The position numbers and the translations under genes were made by a program. A stretch of DNA of 64,000 nt, from positions 9,752,501-9,816,500 of the forward strand of contig JAQISU010000179.1 in NCBI GenBank assembly GCA_029339505.1, in the 5' to 3' direction. This DNA comes from Unio delphinus (taxonomy: Eukaryota > Mollusca > Bivalvia > Unionida > Unionidae). The notes under the pieces were generated by a model. That model saw only the letters and a list, made by a program, of their open reading frames with translations, was not told where the DNA came from and did no database searches. The stretch's first letter is position 1, and the number at the start of each line of letters is the position of its first letter. Shown here in pieces: positions 43,830-53,439 of the stretch.

Positions 43830-44440
43830 ATCTAGTCCTATTGTCTCATCAGTGTAACTTTAAGCTGTAGTCTTAATCACTTGTTCAAATATGATCCTTA
43901 ATTAAAACCAATTTAGTCTATTCATGGTCTCTTTGATTCACTAGCTATGGTTTTAATACTTTAGTATATTCATGTATCTTTGATTAACTAGCTGTGGTTT
44001 TATCAATTTTGTCTACTCATGGTCTCTTTATGTGACTAGCTTTGGTCTTATGAGTCTACTCAGGGTCTCTTTGATATAACTAGCTTTGGTCTTGTTAGTT
44101 TAGTCTACTCATGGTCTCTTAGATTAACTATATGTAGTCATATCAGTTTAGTCTACTCATGGTCTCTTTGATTAACTAGCTTTGGTTTTATCAGTTTAGT
44201 CTTCTCATGGTCTCTTTGATTAACTAGCTTTGGATTTATCAGTTTAGTCTACTCATGGTCTCTTTGATTAACTAGCTATGGTTTTATCAGTTTGATCTTC
44301 TCATGGTCTCTTTGATGTGACTAGCTTTGGTCTTATTAGTTTAGTCTACTCATGGTTTCTTTGATTAACTAGCTTTGAATTTATCAGTTTAGTCTACTCA
44401 GGTCTCTTTGATGTTACTAGCTTTGGTCTTAATTAATTTA
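43830..44440. repeat. 48-bp minisatellite, about 12 copies
   Basis: Unit TACTCATGGTCTCTTTGATT + AACTAGCTTTGGTTTTATCA + GTTTAGTC, with a TGATGTGACTAGC/TGATATAACTAGC variant recurring every three to four units. Confidence 0.92.
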
Positions 44441-44804
44441 TAGATTCTATACCATCATCCAAATCGCATTCATATAATTTCATCCTGTTGATGGCAGTGG
44501 TATTGGATTAGGTATTGATTGGGATTTTTATTCATCTTTTACTGGATACTGAACATATGTCAAATTACACTTTCATGTATCAAATATTATAAAGGATTTT
44601 GTTCAAACAAACTAAACAAATGTCTAATTCAAAAACTGTTGGTTTCATTAACTTGACAGTGAAACTCAAAACTGCTAGTAGATTATACAGTTGAACCAAT
44701 GACTTAAATATTCAACATGTCCAAATGAACAAATGTGTGTATAAATGATTAGAAAGGAGCTAGAGTTACTCCCCTTAAGTCAGGCAGGAGATGAATAGAG
44801 TGTT
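44441..44804. other. unique sequence
   Basis: No recognised features. Confidence 0.35.
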
Positions 44805-45087
44805 GATAATTACCAGCCACTGTCAAAAAGAGAAAGCGGAAATGGTATGGCCATGTCACTAGAGCCAACAGTCTATTCACAGCAGTACTGCAGGGCAGTG
44901 TCCAGGGTGGCAGAAGGAGAGGTAGACAGATAAAAATGTGGACCGACAACATCATATAATGGACCAGGAAATGTTTTGCAGAGACACAGGCATTGGTACA
45001 TGATTGAAACAAGTGGAGGGAACTGGTCAGATGTTTAGCAGCACAGTGCCTCAACGACCACACTTGGTCAATAAACTGATGATGAAT

Positions 45088-45143
<56 letters not shown>

Positions 45144-45145
45144 TT
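44805..45145 (+). pseudogene. RTE-like LINE C-terminus with (GAT)n tail
   Basis: Plus-strand translation: KRKWYGHVTRANSLFTAVLQ, GSVQGGRRRGRQIKMWTDNI, a stop, WTRKCFAETQALVHD, a stop, KWRELVRCLAAQCLNDHTW and SIN-stop. (GAT)n starts at once (45077-45140). The RWxGHVTR … GGRRRGRQ…W.DNI…W motif series is the usual C-terminal end of RTE-like endonuclease-reverse transcriptases. 5'-truncated at about 44805, with two in-frame stops. A second copy of this 3' end lies at 11966-12165 (-). Confidence 0.87.
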
Positions 45146-45619
45146 ACCAGCCTATATCTGTTGTAACCAATGCTAGAAAAATGATAGAAAGACATGTTTT
45201 TGATAAATTGTTTATATGATTACTTATGTGAATCAGGTCTCCATATTATTCATGAAAGACCCACTGATTTGATTGGTCACTGGTTAATGAATATTGATAA
45301 TGAGAAATTAACTGAAGTTTTTTTCGTATGCCAGTGTAAAGCTGTTGTTACATATACAGTTTTATTATATAAATTATCAGCATATAATATTACAAATCCC
45401 TCATTATTATGGTTTTAATACTGTTACTTATACTCTTTTATTACATAAATTATCAGCATATAATGTTACAAATCCCACATTGTGATGTTTTTGATACTGT
45501 TACTTATACAGTTTTCTAATTTCATGGTGATTGTTTTTGTGTTTTGCTTTTTGTAGTCATGATCATTATAGATGTTGTAAAGCGGGTAGAGGTTCTAAGA
45601 TTAGGCATTATACAAAGTC

Positions 45620-45671
<52 letters not shown>

Positions 45672-45680
45672 GATAAATTG
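45146..45680. repeat. two-copy duplication and (ATT)n
   Basis: TATAAATTATCAGCATATAA, ATTACAAATCCC and TTTTAATACTGTTACTTATA occur twice in 45355-45510. (ATT)n at 45622-45669. Confidence 0.85.
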
Positions 45681-46132
45681 ACAATTTTGGCTCTGACAAA
45701 AATAAATGTCAAGAAAAGTTTTTTTCTAAGTAACCTCTCAGCTTCTGAAGGCATTAAAATTTGTAAAATATTTTTTCTAAGTGCCTTCTCCTAAGTGCAT
45801 AATTTATGATGGCTCATCCAGTATTTACAATGTTGACAGTTTACCTGTTCTCCATTGACGCTCTCATGTGAAAAAGGAACAAGATCAGGTGAAAACAAGA
45901 TAATAGTCTCAGGTGGCAACAGGTACAACAATTCAGATCAATATGACAGTTACCTGAAACTTTAATTGTGAAGGTAACAGTGATCAGTTACTTTCAGTGT
46001 GTAAATAACAGAAATTGGATATGAGACGGTGCCAAGAGCTGACCACAGATCTGTGACGGAGGAATGTAAGGAAGACATACCCGGTAGTCTTGTCAATTAT
46101 TTTTGACAGCCATATAGTCCTTTACTAATTAG
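45681..46132. other. unique sequence
   Basis: No recognised features other than the possible acceptor at 46132. Confidence 0.4.
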
Positions 46133-46227
46133 GACATGTTCATCACAGAGTTAATTATTGAGGGTGATGGGTTTCAGCCAGAAACTGAGAATGACAAGGC
46201 AGATTCCAAGGCAGACTCTAGTAGCGG
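46133..46227 (+). CDS. weak candidate exon
   Basis: A TTTACTAATTAG acceptor and a GTAAAT donor (46228) enclose an open frame, MFITELIIEGDGFQPETEND then KADSKADSSSG. It is acidic and Ser-rich, in the style of the 32012-32768 exon. Phases (0 in, 2 out) do not join directly to the other candidates. It is short, so chance is a real possibility. Confidence 0.25.
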
Positions 46228-46635
46228 GTAAATTAATGTCTTTGTTTTCACACTGAATTCAAACACAAGTTAGTATATTAATGAAATATTTCCTTTGTTT
46301 CTTTCTTCCATTTACTGCCACACCTTCATGTATTGATTATTACAGACACATTCCTGGGGGTTGGGAGAATCTCTGTGATGGTGACAAACATTTGCACTTT
46401 TTCTGATATCATGGGAGGGATCATTTACCTGCACAAGGGGGGACTCTCCCAACACAGGGGACCACCATTTAATGTCCTCATCTGACAAATACTACACTCA
46501 GAAGAGCATCATAGTTATGTATCTTGTTCATGCATATTCTTTCCCACAACAGGATTAAAAGCTGAAAGCAATAATAACGTAGACAAGTATGTGAACCTGT
46601 TAGTTTGACTTAATAAAAGTCAAAGAAAGACTTAT
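46228..46635. other. unique sequence
   Basis: No recognised features. Confidence 0.35.
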
Positions 46636-46639
46636 TTAA

Positions 46640-47230
46640 ATGTTTAATATGAACTAATTTGATAAGAGTCAAATTTAATAAGGACTAATTGATGAGAGTC
46701 AAATTAGGACTTACTGATGTAAGTTTCATAGGATTAATTTGATGAGAGTCAAATAAAGATTAATTGATGAAAATTTAATAAGGACTAATTTTATGAGAGT
46801 CAAATAAGGACTAATTTTATGAGATTCAAATAGAGACTATTTTGATGAGTCAAACAAGGACTTACTGATGAGAGTCAAATAAGGACTAATTGATGAATGT
46901 TTAATAAAAACTAATTTTATGAGAGTCAAATAAAGAATAATTTGATGAGTCAAACAAGGACTTACTGATGAGAGTCAAATAAGGACTAATTGATGAATGT
47001 TTAATAAGAACTAATTTTATGAGAGTCAAATAAAGACTAATTTGATGAGTCAAACAAAGACTTACTGAATAATAATAATAAATGATTTACTGATGAGAGT
47101 CAAATAAGGACTGACTGATGAGAGTCAAATAAGGACTTACTGATGAGAGTCAAATAAGGACTTACTGATGAGAGTCAAATAAGGACTTACTGATGAGAGT
47201 CAAATAAGGACTTACTGATGAGAGTCACAT
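46640..47230. repeat. 25-bp and longer variant repeats
   Basis: Right part (47090-47228): GGACTTACTGATGAGAGTCA + AATAA, near-perfect. The left part is a diverged mixture with TTTAATAAGGACTAATTGAT and TTTTATGAGAGTCAAATAAA types, including an approximately 118-bp higher-order duplication (46855-46970 and 46951-47060). Confidence 0.9.
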
Positions 47231-47311
47231 AGATTGTATAGGTTTCAGGCAGTTCTTAACTTAATTTATATAATACCAGCATTACTAACATATATACTAA
47301 TTTATAAACAG

Positions 47312-47467
47312 AGTTCAATTGCAAACTATACAGATCCAGTTCTAAAGTCGTATACTGAGCCATTGGATTGGGGTCTATATAGATTGTCTTGTGTAATCAG
47401 TAGAACAATAGATCCTGATCCTGAATGCGATGGCAGATCAGGGTGTCTGTTACTTGCAGTTGGAGTA
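47312..47467. mobile_element. palindromic MITE, copy at 47.3 kb
   Basis: Left arm AGTTCAATTGCAAACTATAC then AGATCCAG; right arm GGCAGATCAGGGTGTCTGTT then ACTTGCAGTTGGAGT. The arms are imperfect inverted repeats over about 45 bp. Confidence 0.7.
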
Positions 47468-47559
47468 TAAGTGAGTACATACCATAATAATCAATGGTGA
47501 AGTCCATCTTGAAATTAGTTGTTCACTCTTTAAATCCCTAAGCTGATGAAAATTGGATT

Positions 47560-47756
47560 AAAATAAATTTATAATGAGATCCATATGTCTAGAATGTGTG
47601 ATGTGAGTCACAGTGTAACCATATATCTAGAATTTATGATGGGAGCCACAGTGTAAGCATATCTAGAATTTATGATGGGACCATGAGTGTAGCCATATAT
47701 CTATAATTTATGATGGGACCCACAGTGTAACCATATATCTAGAATGTTAGATAGCA
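47560..47756. repeat. about 38-bp array, left block
   Basis: Units CCATATATCTAGAATTTATG + ATGGGACCCACAGTGTAA. The same array is found at 52183-52680. Confidence 0.93.
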
Positions 47757-47886
47757 CTGTAAAATCAGGGAAGGAAGACCCAGGATCCCCTCAAAAGGTG
47801 GAAAAGTATGATTTAAATATATACAATTAGTCACATAAAAATAATAACCACTAGTAATTCAGCAGCGACCTGGTTATGAAACAAAA

Positions 47887-48597
47887 ATGGAGGAACAAAA
47901 CGTCCGTTTATTGTCTATAAATATAAATGGTTTAGATAAGGAAAAATTAAATAAATTGACAAAAATAGGAGACTTTGACTTACTGTACATACAAGAGACG
48001 CATAATTCTTTAAATAACGATATGAAAGAACAACTAGAACGAGAAATGGACTGCATTATTATAACGAATAAGTCAACAGGAATGGACACAAGAGGAGGAG
48101 GTATAGCAACCATGATCAAAAATAAGCGGGGAGTTAAATGGGAAAGGGTAGAAGAGGGGAATTTTTGTAGGGGGAGACTAATACATATAATTATGGGAGG
48201 GGATCATTTCATCAATGTCTACATACCAGCTAAGATGCACAAGAGGAAAGAATTTATAGAAGAATTGGGTAAATATCTGGAAAAATATTCGTCAAGTAAT
48301 TTAATTATAGGGGGAGATTTCAATTGGGTGGGGGAAGATATAGATAGGACAGGAGGACTATCGAAAATAGACAAACTTTTTGAAAAACAGATGGACTACA
48401 TTATGAAATCGCAAAACATGATTGATATATACAGACGGTTAAATTTATTAAGAGTCAAATATACATTTAATTACAAAGGGGAGGGGAAGTAGGATCGATA
48501 AATTCTATGGATCACAATTAGGGACTAATAAATATATCAAGGCAGGGGTAATAGAGTACAAAATTTCTGATCATAAATTAATCTTTGTAGAAATAGG
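47887..48597 (+). pseudogene. LINE AP-endonuclease domain
   Basis: Opens with ATG: MEEQNVRLLSININGLDKEK, then DFDLLYIQETHN (metal-binding E in QETH), GGGIATMIKN, INVYIPAKMHKRKEF, NLIIGGDFNWVGEDIDRTGG (GDFN catalytic motif) and YRRLNLLRVKYTFNYKG. A frameshift at about 48485 is followed by SRIDKFYGSQL and ISDHKLIFVEI, which supplies the terminal SDH motif. The domain is otherwise complete. It nicks target DNA to prime reverse transcription. Confidence 0.9.
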
Positions 48598-50333
48598 AGA
48601 AAATAAAGGAAAAGATGGGGGAGGGGGTCAATGGAAGATAAACAATAAAATTTTGGAAAATAAAAAATTTGAGGGGAAAATCAAATGAGAAATAGAAAAT
48701 TTTAAAAAACCAAGGGAATTTAGATATTATTTTGAAATGGGATAAATTAAAAAGGGTCTTCAAAAAAGCAGCCATATATCATTCAAAAATGAGGGTTAAA
48801 AAAATTAAATTAGAGATAGAAGCTTTAGAAAACTATATAAAAACATTAACAATACAGGGCACAAAAAAAAAACATTAGAAGAAAAACTTTTAATAATCTA
48901 AAAAAAGAATTAGAAAAAGGAAAGGAAATTAAAGCGGGGAAATTTTCACAATTATGTAAAAATGAGGAAGGCTTATACAAAAGGGAGGAATTAAGAAGGG
49001 GTGGGGAAAAAACTCTTGAGTCACTTAAAATCGATAGGGAATCAACGACAGACAAAACTAGAATACATACAGAGCTACTACAAAGACCTATATACTTCAC
49101 AGAACATAGAGGACGAAGATAAAGAAACGTACATACAAGAGACGGAATGCGAGGTAATAACCTCAGAACATAGGAACAAATGTGAGGAATTTATCTTGCA
49201 AGACGAGATTATAGAGACTATAGGGAAATTATCTAGGAATAAATCACCAGGAAGAAATATATGGACTCTCCGCAGAATTTTATCAGAAATTCTGCGGGGA
49301 ACTGTCGCCCATACTAGAATGGTTATATAATAACATTGCACTAAGGAAATCAGACATGTCTAACACAATGAAGGAAGGGATCATAACACTAATATATAAA
49401 GGGAAAGGAGACAGGGAAGATTTAAAGAATTGGAGGCCCATCTCCCTCCTTAACATGGATTATAAGATTATAAGTAAAATATTAGCAGAAAGAGTTAGAA
49501 AGTGTCTTGACAAAATTATCAATATAAATCAAACTAGTGGCCCGAAAGGGTAGGAAATACAGAATAACATATTAAACATCAAAACCATAATAAAGTATAT
49601 ACATATTAAAGGTCTGAATAGTGATATGGTATTAATAGACCAGGAAAAAGCCTTTGACAGATTAGAACAAAACTATCTATACAAGACACTTGAGAAATTT
49701 GGTTTTGGAAACAATTTTCTAAATTGGACTAAAACCCTGTACAAAAATATCAATTCATGCATACAGGTAAATGGAACAAAAATGGAAAAATGTGAAATTA
49801 AAAGATCAGTGAGGTAGGGATGCCCAATATCTATGCTATTATATGTAATAGCAATAGAATTACTTAGTATTAAAATTAGGAAAAACCAAAGGATTAAAGG
49901 AATCAGGGTTCCAAATATTAAAGAGGAGGTAAAAATGCTACAACATGCTGATGATTGCACTAACTTGGTACAAGATAAAAATTTCTATGATGAATTGTTA
50001 AAGGAATTTAACCAATTTGGTAAGGTGTTGGGTTCTAAAATAAACCCTGACAAAACAGAAATATTTTTGTTAGGAGACTGGAGAGGTAAGCGACATGGGC
50101 TTCCTCTTCCCTTAATTAAAGACAGAGTTAAAACATTAGGAGTAAATTTTGGGGAAAGTGAGAACGAACAAAATCTCAAAGAAATCAGGGAGAAAATACA
50201 AGATAATATAAAAACCTGGGCACTCACACCACTATGCCTTTTGGAACGGGCACAAGTAGCAAAAAACTATATGTATGTGCACCTTTATTATAAATTAAAA
50301 TTGACATATCAAATGCAACACTTAAAAACATAG
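48598..50333 (+). pseudogene. LINE linker and reverse transcriptase domain
   Basis: Linker: Lys/Glu/Asn-rich, frame-broken to about 49000. RT: KLEYIQSYYKDLYTSQ (49060), KLSRNKSPG (49230), a frameshift, GLSAEFYQKF and LSPILEWLYNN, MKEGIITLIYKGKGD and NWRPISLLNMDYKIISKILA (49370-49500), SGPKG-stop (49551), MVLIDQEKAFDRLEQNYLYK (first catalytic Asp, 49630), stop-GCPIS (CAG to TAG at 49817), QHADDCTNLV (ADD box, 49945), INPDKTEIFLLG (50045) and VKTLGVNFGE (50130). Catalytic aspartates are kept; the position before ADD is H, where F or Y is usual. Confidence 0.9.
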
Positions 50334-50368
50334 ATGATGGAATTATCAAATATTTATGGGATTTTAAA

Positions 50369-51130
50369 ATGCACTACATAAACAAAGAAACACTATACAG
50401 GGAAGAGAAGAGGGGAGGCCTAGGCCTCCCCCATCCAACCCTGATTAAATACACCAACATTTTAAACAGGTTTAAGGAACTTAAAGCAGAGCCAAAAATA
50501 GCTTGGCAAGATCTCTATATATATTTTTACGGGTTCTCCATGAAGCAGAGAACAGACATATACAGAAACGATAATCTAGTTAAGTTAATAGAGATGCCAA
50601 GGAAATTAAGATGCATAAAAGAAGTGTCACTAAAATATAGGGATGCAAAAGAATTATGGGAAATTGACACAAAATCAACATACAAATGGATAACAGACCA
50701 CACAATAAATAAGGAAAAAAATAATATAGAACAGAAACACATTACCGTAGATTGGGATAGGGCCTGGGGAAACTGGGTCAGACTTAAATCACTTAAAATG
50801 AAAAGTATCCTGTTCAAATACATGCATGATGCGTGGTTGACAGGAGACTTCGCAGTGCGACGGCATATGGTCAGAGTATCGTCAAAATGTCCATTGTGTA
50901 AAAATCTACCTTTTACAAAAATTCATACTATGACTAATTGTGATAAAAAAAAAACAGAAAGAATTGAAATCATTGGAAAAATTAAAAATACACAGCAATA
51001 CAATAACAATCAAATTTTATATTTTGATGGGATTTATAACACTAAACTACGGGATGAAATAGCAGATTACATAGTTAGGAAAATGAAAGCATGCGGACAG
51101 GTAATTGTTATAGAAAAAAACGTTAGATAG
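50369..51130 (+). pseudogene. LINE ORF2 C-terminal region with Cys/His motif
   Basis: 253 open codons: REEKRGGLGLPHPTLIKYTN, ELKAEPKIAWQDLYIYF, WDRAWGNWVRLKSLKMKSIL and LTGDFAVRRHM. KCPLCKNLPFTKIHTMTNC is a C-x2-C-x8-H-x4-C arrangement as in L1/Tx1-type C-termini. The stop at 51128 is followed by a 3' UTR with AATAAA-like words. The join from the RT part has a stop near 50333. Confidence 0.85.
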
Positions 51131-51360
51131 AAGGAAAACAGGGCCCTCAAGAAGATAAGTATCAGCAAGGAGATCACGAGGCGATACCACATGGCGCTAC
51201 GCGAAGTGGGAAAGCTCATGGAAGAGTTGAGAAATACTCACCTTGAGAAATGAACAGAACAACACAGTTTTAAATACATTAGATAGCATGCTAAGACAGC
51301 CACCTACTGCACGTGCATACTCTCATAAAAGTCACTGGTGACCCAATATGATGCATACTC

Positions 51361-51384
51361 TGTATAGTTCATACGAACTATACA
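51361..51384. other. perfect 10-bp stem hairpin in the LINE 3' UTR
   Basis: TGTATAGTTC-ATAC-GAACTATACA, a 10-bp perfect stem with a 4-nt loop, placed about 230 bp after the stop codon and before several AATAAATAAA runs. Confidence 0.8.
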
Positions 51385-51790
51385 GAAAGCCCATTTTTAC
51401 ATGGGAAAATAAATAAATGATTTTCGGAACGGAGGAGAATAAATAAAATAAATAAATAAAGGATGGAGAAAAAAAAATCGAGACTGGTGACCTACAAATA
51501 AAATAAAAAAATGTACAGATCTAGTTTTGAAAGTAGTCCTATTGGATAAATAAGGAAGATTACAAAACATGGAACATAATAGTACAAGCACTAAAACAAT
51601 ATGGTTGGTAACAACCATTTAAAAATAAACTTAATTACACCATGTTTTGTATCAAATTCAAAAGGATTAAAATGTTTTACAATTTTTATATATAAGAAAC
51701 AAAGACCGTTTAGGGGTCTCTTTTAAAAAAATATAAAAAATTATACAACTTTCAAATTTGATCTAGGACGGTTATCCTAACAAGACACAA

Positions 51791-51866
<76 letters not shown>
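51791..51866. repeat. (TG)n(TA)n microsatellite
   Basis: (GT)n from 51791 turning into (AT)n at about 51810. Confidence 0.97.
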
Positions 51867-51867
<1 letters not shown>

Positions 51868-52182
51868 CACATACAAATATCACAACACAGATAGCAGATA
51901 GCACACAAAGGATATAGGGAATACCTAGCCAGGGTTAATTCTGAAATTTTAATGGAGGCAGGAGACCCATGATGGACCTCAAAGCCTGGGACACCCCTCC
52001 ATAGAAACATTAGTGACCAAAATATCCCTCTATTAGTATATAATCCCGATGGGAAAAAATTAAGGTTAGGGTAAAGTTAAAGAAATATTCTAAAAAACAC
52101 AAAACAACACATCAAGGGAACACACACATACACAAACATACTTTTTCTATTTTTTTTTAATAGGGGGAGGGGCATCCAAAAA

Positions 52183-52680
52183 AATCTAGAATTTATGATG
52201 GGACAAATGGTGTAACCATCTAACTAGAATTTATGATGGGGCACATGGTGTAACCATATATCTAGAATTTATGATGGGACACATGGTGTAACCATATATC
52301 TAGAATTTATGATGGGACACATGGTGTAACCATATATCTAGAATTTATGATGGGACACATGGTGTAACCATATATCTAGAATTTATGATGGGACACATGG
52401 TGGAACCATATATCTAGAATTTATGATGGGTCACATGGTGTAACCATATATCTAGAATTTATGATGGGACACATGGTGGAACCATATACATGTATCTAGA
52501 ATTTATTATGGGACACATGGTGTAACCATATACATGTATAAAGAATTTGTAATGGGACCCACAGTGTCGCCATATATATAGAATTGTTGATGGAACACAT
52601 GGCGTGACCATATATATGGAATTTGTGATAGAATCCACAGTGTGACTATATATCTGGGATTTGTGATGGGTTTCAGAGTT
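52183..52680. repeat. about 38-40 bp array, right block, 12 copies
   Basis: Unit CCATATATCTAGAATTTATG + ATGGGACACATGGTGTAA. The left copies are homogeneous and the right copies (52490-52680) diverged. Continues the array at 47560-47756. Confidence 0.95.
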
Positions 52681-52754
52681 AAAATTGACAGTAAAACTCA
52701 ACCACAATTTACTAAATTTTGATAAATGTAAAAATCAAACAGTAATCCACAACA

Positions 52755-52922
52755 AGTCCAACTTCAAAACCACACAGACCCAGAACTACTATCACATGCT
52801 GTGCTAGCAGATCAGCATCTGTTGAGCTTTGGTGTTTCGAATAAAACAAGCATGATAGACCCAGATCTACTGGTGTAGTATGCGGTGGCAGATCAAGGTC
52901 TATATTTTTTTGCAGTTGAACT
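52755..52922. mobile_element. palindromic MITE, best-preserved copy
   Basis: Left arm AGTCCAACTTCAAAACCACA then CAGACCCAGA; right arm GGCAGATCAAGGTCTATATT then GCAGTTGAACT. A central inverted piece also contains ATAGACCCAGATCTACTGGT. No coding capacity. Confidence 0.75.
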
Positions 52923-53029
52923 TGACTTACAGGTGTGTATATTACAGTAAGTAAAATAATGACCTTGAAACTAATAGTGTCAGGTTCATGTACCCATTTG
53001 CCACATGGGCAACTTAATTTAAGCTTCAG

Positions 53030-53102
53030 AGCTCCACATGTGTTGATCTGCTGGCACAGTATGTGACAGTAGTTCTGGGTCTGTGTGGTTTGCAGTTGGA
53101 CT
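53030..53102. mobile_element. palindromic MITE, half copy
   Basis: Only the right arm is clear: TAGTTCTGGGTCTGTGTGGT then TTGCAGTTGGACT, matching the reverse complement of the left arm at 52755. It lies 108 bp from the full copy. Confidence 0.65.
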
Positions 53103-53439
53103 TTACTACAAGTAAATATGTACAATGCATTCAGTTTTCAGTTATTTATCCTTCAAAAGTATTTTTATAGGCGTGTTTTACAAATATTTGGAGCAATCCA
53201 TTATACTATATACATGCTGTATTCCTCTGGGCTCTGGAATCCAGTATATGGTAGCCTTGGGCCCACAATTTCACAGGATTTATCAGACTGTACTGGTCTA
53301 ATGTTTGTAAATTTCAAAAAGCTCTTGTACGTGCCTTATGTTAGCAAAAATACTTAATGGGCTTAATAGAACCTTTGTATTCAGTGATTGTTAAGATGGG
53401 CATAAATGAATTGGCTGTATCATGAGGATCATACCCCAA
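53103..53439. other. unique sequence
   Basis: No recognised features. Confidence 0.35.

Larger units (their letters stand above)
47757..52182 (+). mobile_element. Tx1/L1-like non-LTR retrotransposon, near-complete ORF2
   Basis: About 4.4 kb of A-rich plus-strand sequence lies between the two blocks of the 38-bp array. In order it encodes an AP-type endonuclease, a reverse transcriptase and a C-terminal Cys/His segment. The right end comes just after an A-run (CCAAAAAA) and ATCTAGAAT is present on both sides (47742 and 52182), compatible with target duplication or array phase. It contains a small number of frameshifts and nonsense changes and is therefore inactive. No ORF1 is seen, so the element is 5'-truncated or of an ORF2-only type. 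The (TG)n(TA)n at 51791-51866 lies in its 3' part. Confidence 0.85.

Noticed and set aside
44749..45219. Poly-histidine/poly-methionine proteins at the (GAT)n tract
   Set aside because: These are microsatellite translations; the tract is the tail of the LINE fragment at 44805-45145.
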